DNA of 58,968 bases from an uncultured Solirubrobacterales bacterium (GTDB lineage Bacteria; Actinomycetota; Thermoleophilia; Solirubrobacterales; Solirubrobacteraceae), in contig CAIJLJ010000037.1 of the NCBI GenBank assembly GCA_903821395.1, positions 1 to 58,968 of the forward strand, written 5' to 3'. A program made the translations under genes and the position numbers. This document shows positions 7,895-16,138 of the stretch, piece after piece; positions within the stretch are counted from its first letter, which is position 1, and each line of letters starts with the position of its first letter. The notes below the pieces were generated by a model. That model was not told the DNA's origin. It ran no database searches and saw nothing but the letters and a program-made list of their open reading frames with translations.

Positions 7895-9034
7895 GTGCGC
7901 GAGCAAGGTGTTGACGAAGACGTCATTGGTCAGATCGTGACGCGACTCCACTCGCAGCTACTGGAACAGGCCCAGGACGGATCAACTTCCACCAATCTCG
8001 CGACCCGCCTGATCGAATTTGTTGACCGCAATGCTGGGTCTCTTAGTGAGCAGAGTCGAGCCCTGATCACTCAACGAATTATCGAGCGCACACTCGGCGC
8101 AGGGCCCCTCGAAGCCCTCCTACGAGATCCGACTGTTGACGAGATTCTTGTCAGCGGGCTGGCGCCGGTCTGGGTTGAGCGGGCCGGGCGTCTCATCGAG
8201 ACAGCAGTGCAGTTTGAAAGCGAGGATGTGCTCCGGCTAGCAATTGAGCGGCTGCTGGCGCCGGCAGGTCGCCGCGTCGACGAGGCCGAACCGCTATGTG
8301 ATGCGAGACTCCCGGACGGGTCTCGGATCAACGTCGCACTCCCACCGCTGGCAGTGGATGGTCCCGCGCTGAGTATCAGGCGGTTTCGCCCGCAAGGTCT
8401 CACCGCAGCACAGCTCGTCGAGTCGGGCTCATGGACGCCGCAGCTCGCCGATCTACTTAGCGAGGCGGTCGGTGCGCGCAAGAACATCATGATCTGCGGT
8501 GGAACCGGGTCGGGCAAGACCACAACACTCGCTGCGATAGCTGGGCTGTTTGCGGCCCATGAGCGGATCGTGACAATCGAAGACACCGCCGAGCTCAACC
8601 TAAACCTCTCTCACGTCGTGCGACTCGAAGGCCGACCGGCCAGCATCGAGGGGCGAGGTGAGGTGACAATCAGGCGGCTGCTGCGCAACGCGCTGCGGAT
8701 GCGGCCGGACCGGATTATCGTAGGTGAGGTTCGTGGCGCCGAAGCGCTGGACATGCTCGCCGCACTTTCGACCGGTCACGATGGCTCGATCACGACGATT
8801 CATGCTGGCTCCCCAGCGGAGGCGCTCGCGCGGCTTGAGACCCTTGCCCTTATGGCCGAAGTTGGCTTGCCGCACAGCGCAATTCGCGAGCAGGTCGCGG
8901 CCGCAATCGACCTTGTCGTCCTGCAGGTCCGCGACGCGTCCGGCGCGCGCCGCATAACACGGGTCGATCAAGTGGTCGGCATCGGCGAAGCGGTTCGCAC
9001 GGTTGAGCTGTACTCGACCGACGGGCCGAAATGA
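7895..9034 (+). CDS. cpaF: Tad/Flp pilus assembly ATPase (CpaF/TadA)
   Basis: 379-residue type II/IV secretion ATPase that powers assembly of Flp-type pili on the cytoplasmic face of the membrane. The N-terminal domain contains [22 protein letters not shown], typical of CpaF. The Walker A is [10 protein letters not shown] with Lys208, followed by the Asp box ([10 protein letters not shown]), Walker B ([17 protein letters not shown]) and His box ([11 protein letters not shown]). The start is GTG 7895. Stop and tadB start overlap by four bases (ATGA). The usual CpaE/TadZ and pilin genes are not present in the window. Confidence 0.93.
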   Translation: MREQGVDEDVIGQIVTRLHSQLLEQAQDGSTSTNLATRLIEFVDRNAGSLSEQSRALITQRIIERTLGAGPLEALLRDPTVDEILVSGLAPVWVERAGRLIETAVQFESEDVLRLAIERLLAPAGRRVDEAEPLCDARLPDGSRINVALPPLAVDGPALSIRRFRPQGLTAAQLVESGSWTPQLADLLSEAVGARKNIMICGGTGSGKTTTLAAIAGLFAAHERIVTIEDTAELNLNLSHVVRLEGRPASIEGRGEVTIRRLLRNALRMRPDRIIVGEVRGAEALDMLAALSTGHDGSITTIHAGSPAEALARLETLALMAEVGLPHSAIREQVAAAIDLVVLQVRDASGARRITRVDQVVGIGEAVRTVELYSTDGPK

Positions 9035-9891
9035 TGACCTTGGCCGTGCTGATGGCCTGGGCTGCCGGCGCGTTTGTCGCCATCGTCGGCTGGGAGTTGC
9101 TAGCTAGCTTTGAGCGACTCGCAGCGATGCGCGCGATCGCCGAAGCGCTGGCTCCAGCACGCGCCGCCGGCAGCGACGGCCGCGATGCCAGTGCACCTGA
9201 CCGCCGACGCCTTACGACGCTGGCAATCGCGGTGGCGGCTGCACTGGGCTGGTCATCGCTCGGGCCCGCTGCGGCGGTCGCCCTAGCGGCACTTGGGCCC
9301 TTCGCAGCGGTGGTCGTAATTCGCCTGCGTCAGCGGCGATGGAGATCCCAGGTCAATCGCGACGCGGCCGCAGCATCGCGCGCAATCGCCGATCTTCTAA
9401 GTTCAGGTCATTCTTTGAGCGGCTCGATTGCGGGCGCAGCGCGCGAGGGTGCCGTCGCCCCACAGACACGAGCCATGCTTGACGAAGCGGCCGCGGCGAT
9501 TGCCGTGGGTCTCAGCCCAGATGATGCGCTCGAGCACCTTCGCGTCCGGTGCAAGGAGGGGCCGTGGGAATCGATCGTTGCCGCTATACAAATGCAGCGC
9601 CAGTCCGGCGGAGACCTCGCGGGCCTACTGAGGGAGCTGTCTGCTGATCTCGACACGACCGCTAGGGCTCAGCGCGAGGCACGCGCGGCCAGCGCGCAAG
9701 CTCGGTTAACGGCGCGGATTGTCTTAGCCATGCCAATTGTCGGCGCGGCAATTTTTGGGGTGGCCGCGCCTACCGCGCTCGGTCAGCTCCTGAGCGAACC
9801 GCTGCCGCGAGCGCTTTTGCTTCTGGCAGTGCTGCTCCAGGTCGTCGCCGTCGTCGCCGTGAGGCGTGTCGCCCGGACCGGGCGTGATTAG
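9031..9891 (+). CDS. tadB: Tad/Flp pilus platform protein TadB
   Basis: 286-residue inner-membrane protein of the T2SSF (GspF) family. Hydrophobic segments lie near the N-terminus, at about residues 65-95 and in the last 60 residues. The cytoplasmic domain between them carries the helical hairpin pattern of T2SSF (SGHSLSGSIAGAAREG; LSPDDALEHL; MQRQSGGDLAGLLRELS). Together with TadC it forms the platform that couples the CpaF ATPase to pilin insertion. Overlaps cpaF by four bases and tadC by eight. Confidence 0.88.
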   Translation: MMTLAVLMAWAAGAFVAIVGWELLASFERLAAMRAIAEALAPARAAGSDGRDASAPDRRRLTTLAIAVAAALGWSSLGPAAAVALAALGPFAAVVVIRLRQRRWRSQVNRDAAAASRAIADLLSSGHSLSGSIAGAAREGAVAPQTRAMLDEAAAAIAVGLSPDDALEHLRVRCKEGPWESIVAAIQMQRQSGGDLAGLLRELSADLDTTARAQREARAASAQARLTARIVLAMPIVGAAIFGVAAPTALGQLLSEPLPRALLLLAVLLQVVAVVAVRRVARTGRD

Positions 9892-10738
9892 CACCGCGGC
9901 AGTCGCTGCCGGTGGCGCAATCGGCTTATCGGTCTGGTCGATCGGGGAGGCGCTGGGAACGCATTACCAGCGGCGTGCGCTAGCGCAGGCTGATGGTGGG
10001 CTGGAGGTCGGCCGACGAGCAGGCAGGTTGCGGCCCCTGATTGCGAGGTGGCGGGGCCCCGAGGCTCCTGGTGACCTCGCCGCGCTCATAGATGCAGCAG
10101 GTGGGGCTGGCGGCTACAGCGCGGGGGACCTGATGAAGATTAAGCTCGCTCTGGCTGCCGGCGCGTTGGTGGTCGCGCTCGGATCGGCGCCGGTAATCAA
10201 TCCAGCTAGGCAGTGGCCGCTGATGATCATCGTTGCTCCGGCTATTGGCTTCCTGTTCCCCGACGTTGTACTTCGCCGCCGCGCGGCGCGACGACGACGA
10301 TCGATCGAGCGTGAATTGCCGGCCGTCGTCGATCGGGTCCTTCTGGCGGTCCGCGCCGGCCTTCCGCTTAGCCGCGCGCTCTCCGGTGCCGCCGCGCATG
10401 GGCGAGGGCTCCTCTCGGCCGAGCTTCGTCTGGCAAACACGCAGATCGAGCTCGGTCTATCGCGCGGCGCTGCATTAGAGCGGCTCAGTCGTAGTTGCCC
10501 CGTTCCGGCCGTGATCGCTTTGGTCGCGGCGATCCGGCGAGCAGACCGCCATGGCGTTGCGCTCGAGCCGTTGCTGCGTGCACTGGCTTCCGGCGCGCGC
10601 ACCGATAACCACCGCAGAATTACTGAGCAGGCTCAAGGCGCGGCGCCAAAGATCCAGCTGATCGTGGCTCTTTTGCTCGTCCCGGCGGCAATTTGTTGCG
10701 TTGCGGCAGGAATGATTGCCGGGCTCGGCGGTAGCTGA
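9884..10738 (+). CDS. tadC: Tad/Flp pilus platform protein TadC
   Basis: 284-residue T2SSF-family membrane protein, second half of the pilus platform. It has an N-terminal membrane segment, a paired segment near residues 90-125, the cytoplasmic domain (VLLAVRAGLPLSRALSGAAAHG and LIELGLSRG-like helices) and a final membrane helix. GTG 9884 is preferred, because it overlaps tadB least; an in-frame GTG at 9866 is possible. It is the last gene before the dcw cluster, and its stop is followed by a 220-base regulatory region. No flp, tadE or prepilin peptidase gene follows. Confidence 0.85.
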   Translation: MISTAAVAAGGAIGLSVWSIGEALGTHYQRRALAQADGGLEVGRRAGRLRPLIARWRGPEAPGDLAALIDAAGGAGGYSAGDLMKIKLALAAGALVVALGSAPVINPARQWPLMIIVAPAIGFLFPDVVLRRRAARRRRSIERELPAVVDRVLLAVRAGLPLSRALSGAAAHGRGLLSAELRLANTQIELGLSRGAALERLSRSCPVPAVIALVAAIRRADRHGVALEPLLRALASGARTDNHRRITEQAQGAAPKIQLIVALLLVPAAICCVAAGMIAGLGGS

Positions 10739-10758
10739 TAATCGCTTATAAACGCACT

Positions 10759-10786
10759 GTTTACGGCTCTTTTCGGTCGTTTACGG
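10759..10786 (+). repeat. Direct repeat GTTTACGG x2, 20-bp spacing
   Basis: GTTTACGG occurs at 10759-10766 and 10779-10786, exactly 20 bases apart. The first copy is also the right arm of a TAAAC-N5-GTTTA inverted repeat at 10749-10763. The site lies about 55 bases upstream of the -35 box of the mraZ promoter, on one face of the helix, and looks like a regulator site. The protein that binds is unknown. Confidence 0.4.
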
Positions 10787-10816
10787 TGGATTAGAGGGGA
10801 GCAGTGCGATTGCTTA

Positions 10817-10863
10817 GTGGGAAATAATGTGCATTTGGGGTTGACAGGTGGGGTGAAGTGGGT
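10817..10863 (+). promoter_or_regulatory. Candidate MraZ operator: GTGGG repeats
   Basis: GTGGG occurs at 10817, 10848 and 10858. The last two are 10 bp apart (one helical turn) and the first lies 31 bp upstream (about three turns). The close pair fills the spacer between the -35 and -10 boxes of the mraZ promoter. MraZ is known to bind TGGGN direct repeats at its own promoter, so autoregulation is the likely role. Confidence 0.65.
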
Positions 10864-10868
10864 AGTAT
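10841..10868 (+). promoter_or_regulatory. Sigma-70-type promoter of the dcw cluster
   Basis: Consensus -35 TTGACA (10841-10846) and -10 TAGTAT (10863-10868) with a 16-base spacer, the best classical promoter seen in the window. Transcription should start near 10875, giving a leader of about 84 bases before mraZ. Confidence 0.75.
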
Positions 10869-10878
10869 GCGAGTCGCA

Positions 10879-10919
10879 GGCCGGGGTGGAGGGGTTCCTC
10901 CCACTCCTCCACCACGGCC
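10879..10919 (+). ncRNA. Leader hairpin of mraZ, candidate mraW-type RNA motif
   Basis: GGCCG (10879-10883) and GGTGGAGG (10885-10892) pair with CCTCCACC (10906-10913) and CGGCC (10915-10919), 13 bp with one G.A mismatch. The 13-base loop is pyrimidine-rich with TTCCTCCC. It sits in the 5' leader of mraZ-rsmH(mraW). A single-hairpin 'mraW RNA motif' with a pyrimidine-rich loop is known upstream of this operon in actinobacteria; membership is inferred, not tested. Confidence 0.5.
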
Positions 10920-10958
10920 CGCAACTACTTATCTCGCTGGCGACAGGCGAGGCACCAA

Positions 10959-11393
10959 ATGGCATTTAGAGGAACTTTCGACCACACATTCGACGCGAAG
11001 AACCGGCTTACGGTGCCGGTCAAGTTCCGTGCATCGCTGAGCGACGGCGTAGTGGTGGCGAAGGGCGTGGAGCGCTGCGTCTCGGTTTGGACGCCAGACG
11101 AGTACGAAGCCTTCGTCGCTTCGGCGCTCGGCCAGCTCAACCCGCTCTCGCCGCAGGCGCGAGATCTTCAGCGCTACTTCTCAGCCAACGCGGTTGAGAC
11201 CGAGCTCGATGCAGCCGGCCGCGTAATGGTGCCGCCGTTCCTGCTCGAGCACGGCTCGCTAAGCAAAGAGGTCGTTGTCACCGGCGCTGGTCCTTGCATT
11301 GAGATCTGGGACCGCGCCGCATGGGCGACCGAGAACGCCAAGCTCGCCGCCGACGTGCTCGACATCACCGCGACCCTTGGCCAGGCCAACTGA
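10959..11393 (+). CDS. mraZ: Transcriptional regulator MraZ
   Basis: 144-residue DNA-binding regulator that opens the dcw cluster. It has two SpoVT/AbrB-like halves: residues 4-50 (GTFDHTFDAKNRLTVPVKFR) and about 75-125 (VETELDAAGRVMVPPFL), each with the DxxGR/DxKNR-type turn. MraZ forms a ring and represses or tunes the division operon through TGGGN repeats, which are present upstream. A GAGG six bases before ATG 10959 serves as ribosome site. rsmH starts two bases after the stop. Length is normal for the family. Confidence 0.96.
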   Translation: MAFRGTFDHTFDAKNRLTVPVKFRASLSDGVVVAKGVERCVSVWTPDEYEAFVASALGQLNPLSPQARDLQRYFSANAVETELDAAGRVMVPPFLLEHGSLSKEVVVTGAGPCIEIWDRAAWATENAKLAADVLDITATLGQAN

Positions 11394-11394
11394 G

Positions 11395-12350
11395 ATGCTG
11401 CTGATGCGCACCGACCACGTTCCCGTTCTTGCCAATGAGCTGGTCGCCGTGCTCGATCCTCGCGCAGGCGAAGTAGCCGTAGACGCAACCTTCGGCGCCG
11501 GGGGGCACAGCCGCGAGATCGCCGAAAAGCTAGGTCCCGACGGCCTCTTGGTGGCTATTGACCGCGATCCAGAGGCACGCGAACGCTACGACGAGCTCGC
11601 CAGTGAGATGCCTTGTCAGACGCGCTTCATTGAGGCATCGTTCGCTGAGGCGCTAGCTGAACTAGCTAGAGAAGGGCTGCCGGTCGACCTGATCTGGTTC
11701 GACCTTGGCGTTTCCTCGATGCAGATCGACACTCCCGAGCGTGGCTTCTCCTACTCAGCAGATGCACCGCTCGACATGCGGATGGACCCATCAGAGGGCA
11801 TCACCGCAGCGGAGATCGTTGCCGAATGGGACGAGCGCCGCCTTGCCCGCACGTTCCGCGAATACGGCGAGGAGCGCTACGCGACAAGATCGCACGCTCA
11901 ATCGTGCGCGAACGCGAACGTCGCCCAATTGAAACGACGACGGAGCTCGTTGAGATCGTGACGATGGCGATTCCGACCCCGGCGCGCTTTGGTGCCGGCC
12001 ACCCGGCCAAGCGCGTATTTCAGGCGCTGCGGATAGCCGTCAACAACGAACTTGAAGAGATCGACGCGGCACTGCCGCTGGCTTGGGAGCTACTACGCGA
12101 AAATGGCCGGTTTGCAGGGATTTCTTTCCACTCCCTAGAAGATCGGCGCGTGAAGCAGTTTCTCGCTGGATTGGCCCGCGAATGTGTCTGTCCTCCAGGC
12201 CTCCCAATCTGTCGATGCGGCCACGTGGCCGAGGCAACGTTGCTGACGCGCGGTGGCATCACACCGACTGAAGCTGAGACCGATGAGAACCCACGCGCTC
12301 GCTCGGCACGGTTGCGCGCTGCCTTGAAGATTGCGGTGGCGCCACAATGA
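11395..12350 (+). pseudogene. rsmH: 16S rRNA (cytosine-N4) methyltransferase RsmH/MraW, frameshifted
   Basis: Methylates C1402 of 16S rRNA on N4. The first part reads from ATG 11395: MRTDHVPVLANELVAVL, the SAM site DATFGAGGHS, LIWFDLGVSS. It reaches REYGEERYA, where the frame then runs off to a stop at 11959. The rest (DKIARSIVRERERRPIETT, ARFGAGHPAKRVFQALRI, ISFHSLEDRRVKQF, the Cys-rich CVCPPGLPICRCG) lies in another frame from about 11880 to 12350. One base is missing near 11878-11884; a CC reduced to C after TAC would restore the protein (about 318 residues). No slippery heptamer is seen. Either a sequencing indel or a recent lesion; all other parts are intact and under normal codon use. 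Confidence 0.88.
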
Positions 12351-13015
12351 CGCCTCCGCCTACAGCTGCATCGGCCACCGCAGGGCGGATCGCAAGCCCA
12401 AGGCCACTGCGCCGTGGCCGCTCGATACCGCGGCCATCACGCGACTCGATTGGTCGCGCTGGCGCTGCTTCCGGAGGGTTGGTCGCGCGTCTGTTCATCG
12501 GGCGACGACTGATCGGTGTTCTCGCAGTCGCCTTGATCGGCCTCGTCTTCGTCCAGGTGTCGCTGCTGAAGCTGAACACGCGCATCAGCGCTGACGTAGA
12601 GCGCAGCCAGCTACTCGTTCGTCAAAACGCCGAGCTTCAAGCGCTGTTGGCTCGCCTTGATGGCGCTCAGCGGGTCACCGGGGCCGCAGGCAACCTTGGC
12701 CTCGTTATGCCAGCGCCTGACGCGGTCTGTTACCTCAACGCGGCCGATCGGCAGGCCTGCACCGTCAGCGGCGCTACGACCGATCCCGGGCTCGGGCAAC
12801 CGGTTGACCCCAACGCAACGACAACGGACCAAACCACGCTCGCAACAGACCCGAATGCCGCTCAAAACGGCCAGGGCACCACGACGCTTGATCAAACAGG
12901 CGCCGGCCAGCAAACCGGCGCAACCGGCGCAACCGGCCAAGGCATAACGCAGACCACCGGGAATCCCCAAGCCACCACCGATTCCGGCGGGATGGCAGCG
13001 GGAGCCGGAAACTAG
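12347..13015 (+). CDS. ftsL: FtsL-like septum protein with long low-complexity tail
   Basis: 222-residue bitopic membrane protein at the ftsL position between rsmH and ftsI. Residues 1-50 are a basic Pro/Ser/Arg cytoplasmic tail, 54-74 the single membrane helix (IGVLAVALIGLVFVQVSLL) and 78-108 a short coiled coil (ISADVERSQLLVRQNAELQ), as in FtsL, which holds FtsQ and activates FtsWI. Two cysteines (128, 138) follow. The last 80 residues are a Thr/Gln/Gly/Asn-rich extracytoplasmic tail with tandem GAT units, longer than usual FtsL. Start ATG overlaps the rsmH stop by four bases. Sequence identity in this family is always weak, so the call rests on topology and position. Confidence 0.75.
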   Translation: MTPPPTAASATAGRIASPRPLRRGRSIPRPSRDSIGRAGAASGGLVARLFIGRRLIGVLAVALIGLVFVQVSLLKLNTRISADVERSQLLVRQNAELQALLARLDGAQRVTGAAGNLGLVMPAPDAVCYLNAADRQACTVSGATTDPGLGQPVDPNATTTDQTTLATDPNAAQNGQGTTTLDQTGAGQQTGATGATGQGITQTTGNPQATTDSGGMAAGAGN

Positions 13016-13017
13016 CG

Positions 13018-14679
13018 ATGATTCTGGTCGAGAGAAGAATCGGACTGCTGTTCGCTTCTTTCTTGGCACTGCTGGCGCTCGCTGGAGTGCGCGTCCTCTA
13101 TCTAGGGTTGGTCAAGGGTTCGGGGCTCTCGAACGCAGCCACAGCTCAGCAAGTCGCGGTAACGAAGCTCCCGGCTGAGCGAGGGATGATCACCGATCGC
13201 AAGGGCGTTCCGCTCGCCGCGTCAATCCCAGCCGACGATGTCTCGGCAACGCCTTACTTGATCAAGGATCCAGTAGCGACCGCGAACCGGCTCTCACCGC
13301 TAATCGGCGTTCCCGCGGACAAGCTCGTTAGCGAGCTAGCGCGCCGTGACACCGGCTTCGTCTACCTCGCTCGCCGTCTGCCGGCCGACGCAGCCGATCG
13401 CGTTAGGGCCCTGAAGATCGACGGAATCGACTTTGCTCCCGGCGCACTTCGCACCTACCCGCGAGGCGCTTTGGCCGCCCAAGTTCTTGGCGCTGTTGGA
13501 ATTGACGGCAACGGGCTATTCGGTCTTGAGTACGCGCACGACAAGGTTCTTCGCGGTAGCGATGGCGAGCAGCGCCGCGTACTCGATGGCGGCCGACAGG
13601 CAATCGAGACGCGCGACCTTAAAGCCGCTGTCCCTGGCGGTGCGATGGCCCTGACGATCGACGCGGAGATTCAGCAGCGGACCGAAGATGTTCTTCAGGG
13701 GGTCGCTGACGAATACCACCCTAAGGGTGCGACCGCGATCGTAATGAACCCGAAGACCGGTGCCGTGCTGGCGATGGCTAACTGGCCGAAGGTCGATGCA
13801 AACAATCCAGGTGCCGCGCCTCCTGACGCAACGGAGAATCGCGCGCTCGGGATGACCTACGAGCCCGGCTCGACTTTTAAGTCGATAACTGTTGCCGCGG
13901 CGCTTCAGGACAAGAAAGTCACACCTACGACGTCGTTCAACCTAGCGCCATCAATTCAGGTTGCCGACCGCGTCATCAACGAGTCGCACGCGCGCGGCTG
14001 GGAAACACTCGACACCGCCGCAATTCTTGCTCAGTCGAGCAACGTTGGAGCGATCACGATTGGTCAGCGCCTAGGTGCCACGCGCTTCAGCAAGTGGGTT
14101 GATCGCTTTGGCTTTGGGCAACGGAGTGGGGTCGACCTCCCAGGCGAGGAGCGAGGCCTAATCACTCCGCTCGCGAAATACTCAGGATCCTCGATGGGCA
14201 ACATGCCAATGGGTCAGGGTGAGCTAGTTACGCCGATGCAGATGATGTCTGCCTACGGCGTAATCGCAAACGGTGGAACGCTGCTGAAGCCGCACGTCGT
14301 TAGCTCAGTCAACGGCAAAGCAACAAGTCCGAGCGCCGGCACCCAGATCATCAGCGCAGAGAACGCCGCGTCAGTCAGAAAGATGCTGACCGGCGTGTTC
14401 CAGCCCGGTGGTACAGCGAGCGAGGTCTCGATCCCTGGCTACGAGCTGGCCGGCAAGACGGGAACAGCGAACAAGATTGACCCAACCACTGGCAAATACT
14501 CCGATTCGAAGTACGTCGCCTCGTTCATTGGCATGGCCCCGGCAGCTGACCCTCAGTTGCTCGTTGGTGTCGTAGTGGATGAGCCCCAAGGCGATATCTA
14601 CGGTGGCTCCGTTGCCGCACCTGCGTTCGGCAAGATCACTTCATTCGCGCTGCCATACCTACGAATCGCGCCGAAGTAA
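13018..14679 (+). CDS. ftsI: Penicillin-binding protein, septal transpeptidase FtsI (PBP3)
   Basis: 553 residues. Cross-links septal peptidoglycan in partnership with FtsW. One N-terminal membrane anchor (LLFASFLALLALAGVRVLYL), a dimerisation/pedestal domain (ERGMITDRKGVPLA) and the transpeptidase domain. The catalytic motifs are STFK with nucleophile Ser285, SSN at 340-342 and KTGT at 480-483. No PASTA domain is present. It starts two bases after the ftsL stop. All motifs are intact and the length is typical. Confidence 0.96.
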   Translation: MILVERRIGLLFASFLALLALAGVRVLYLGLVKGSGLSNAATAQQVAVTKLPAERGMITDRKGVPLAASIPADDVSATPYLIKDPVATANRLSPLIGVPADKLVSELARRDTGFVYLARRLPADAADRVRALKIDGIDFAPGALRTYPRGALAAQVLGAVGIDGNGLFGLEYAHDKVLRGSDGEQRRVLDGGRQAIETRDLKAAVPGGAMALTIDAEIQQRTEDVLQGVADEYHPKGATAIVMNPKTGAVLAMANWPKVDANNPGAAPPDATENRALGMTYEPGSTFKSITVAAALQDKKVTPTTSFNLAPSIQVADRVINESHARGWETLDTAAILAQSSNVGAITIGQRLGATRFSKWVDRFGFGQRSGVDLPGEERGLITPLAKYSGSSMGNMPMGQGELVTPMQMMSAYGVIANGGTLLKPHVVSSVNGKATSPSAGTQIISAENAASVRKMLTGVFQPGGTASEVSIPGYELAGKTGTANKIDPTTGKYSDSKYVASFIGMAPAADPQLLVGVVVDEPQGDIYGGSVAAPAFGKITSFALPYLRIAPK

Positions 14680-14695
14680 GAGCCGGAAGGCTCGT

Positions 14696-14701
14696 TACTC
14701 T
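14696..14701 (+). promoter_or_regulatory. -10 hexamer TACTCT, internal dcw promoter for murE
   Basis: TACTCT ends 6 bases before the murE ATG at 14708, in the 28-base ftsI-murE gap. It would give a leaderless murE transcript separate from the mraZ promoter. Confidence 0.5.
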
Positions 14702-14707
14702 GCCGCC

Positions 14708-16138
14708 ATGCGGCTGGATCAGCTATTCGATGGTCTCGGTGAGGTTCTGCCCGACGTCGAAATCAGTGCGATGGCGCTCGACGACCGCGTGGTCGCCCCC
14801 GGAACGCTTTTCTGTTGCGTGCCTGGATTCGAACGTGATGGCCATGACTTCGCGGCCAGCGCGGTGGCTCACGGAGCGTCAGCTTTGCTCGCCGAGCGAT
14901 CGCTGGACCTTGGTGTACCCGAGGTTGTTGTCGAAGATGTTCGTTCTGCGATCGCGCCGGCGGCCGCGAAACTGAACGGTGACCCCACCGGAACGTTGCA
15001 GATGGCTGGCATCACCGGCACCAACGGCAAGACCACGACCGCTTTCTTGACGCGGGCGCTGTTGGAGGCCGACGGGCACTCAACGGGGCTACTTGGGACT
15101 GTGGAGCAGATTGTTGGCGGCGCGCGCGAGGCGACGGTACGGACGACCCCCGAGGCGATCGAGCTGCAGCGGTGTTTCGCTCAGATGGTGGCCGCAGGCG
15201 ACGAGGCGTGCGTGATGGAGGTCTCCTCGCACGCGATCGCGCTGCACCGTTCCGATGCGATTGAGTGGGACGTAACAGTCTTCACCAACCTAAGCCGCGA
15301 GCACCTCGACTTTCATGCGGACATGGACGAATACTTCGCAGTTAAGTCCCAACTACTGGCTGAAAGTGCTGCACCGAGCGTCGTAAATATTGATGACGAA
15401 TACGGCCGAAGTCTGGCCGCCGCTCTGCCTCACGTAGTTACGGTGGGAATCGCGAGCGACGATGCTGATCTGAGGGCAAGCTCGATCGTTAGCGATTCGT
15501 CGGGCACCAGCTTCACCGCGGACGGTCTCGAGCTCCGCGTCCCACTCCCTGGTGACTTCAACGTGCTGAACGCGCTCTGCGCTGTTGCAGCCGCACGGCT
15601 ACTCGGGGTTGGTGATGCGGTCATACCTGCCGCCTTGGCGGGCGCCGAAGTAGCCCCCGGCCGCTTTGAGCCGATTGAGGCCGGGCAGGGCTTCGCGGCG
15701 ATTGTCGACTACGCCCATACGCCTGATTCGCTCGAGAATGCTTTGCGCGCAGCCCGCGCGTTGACAAATTCCCGCCTCATAGTCGTGTTTGGAGCGGGCG
15801 GCGATCGCGACAGCGGCAAACGCCCTCAGATGGGTCGCGTGGCCAGCGAGCTCGCCGATCTGGTGATCGTCACATCTGACAACCCGCGTTCAGAAGATCC
15901 GGCTGTGATCATCGACGCGATTGTCGGCGGCGCGGTCGAGGTCGGCGGAGCTGAGCTTGAAGTGATTGCTGATCGCGCCGATGCGATCAGTAGGGCTGTC
16001 GTCCGCGCCGAGGCGGGAGATGTTGTACTCGTCGCCGGCAAAGGCCACGAACAAGGTCAGCAGCTCGCCGACGGGCTCGTGATCGAGTTCGACGATGCCA
16101 CCGTCTTGCGCGCGGCCCTAGAAGCGAGCGCCAAGTGA
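14708..16138 (+). CDS. murE: UDP-MurNAc-tripeptide synthetase MurE (meso-diaminopimelate type)
   Basis: 476 residues. Adds the third amino acid to UDP-MurNAc-L-Ala-D-Glu in the cytoplasm. The ATP site is GTNGKTTT (104-111), the central domain carries MEVSSHAI and TNLSREHLDFH, and the C-terminal domain has DNPRSEDP starting at residue 391. DNPR is the signature that selects meso-diaminopimelate over lysine, so the cell wall is probably DAP-type. ATG 14708 is chosen because the family N-terminus starts here and a -10 hexamer lies 6 bases upstream; the frame itself extends into ftsI. The stop overlaps murF by four bases. Confidence 0.96.
   Translation: MRLDQLFDGLGEVLPDVEISAMALDDRVVAPGTLFCCVPGFERDGHDFAASAVAHGASALLAERSLDLGVPEVVVEDVRSAIAPAAAKLNGDPTGTLQMAGITGTNGKTTTAFLTRALLEADGHSTGLLGTVEQIVGGAREATVRTTPEAIELQRCFAQMVAAGDEACVMEVSSHAIALHRSDAIEWDVTVFTNLSREHLDFHADMDEYFAVKSQLLAESAAPSVVNIDDEYGRSLAAALPHVVTVGIASDDADLRASSIVSDSSGTSFTADGLELRVPLPGDFNVLNALCAVAAARLLGVGDAVIPAALAGAEVAPGRFEPIEAGQGFAAIVDYAHTPDSLENALRAARALTNSRLIVVFGAGGDRDSGKRPQMGRVASELADLVIVTSDNPRSEDPAVIIDAIVGGAVEVGGAELEVIADRADAISRAVVRAEAGDVVLVAGKGHEQGQQLADGLVIEFDDATVLRAALEASAK

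Noticed and set aside
11870-11900. Programmed -1 ribosomal frameshift in rsmH
   Set aside because: No X-XXY-YYZ slippery heptamer or downstream stem is present at the junction, and no rsmH is known to use one.
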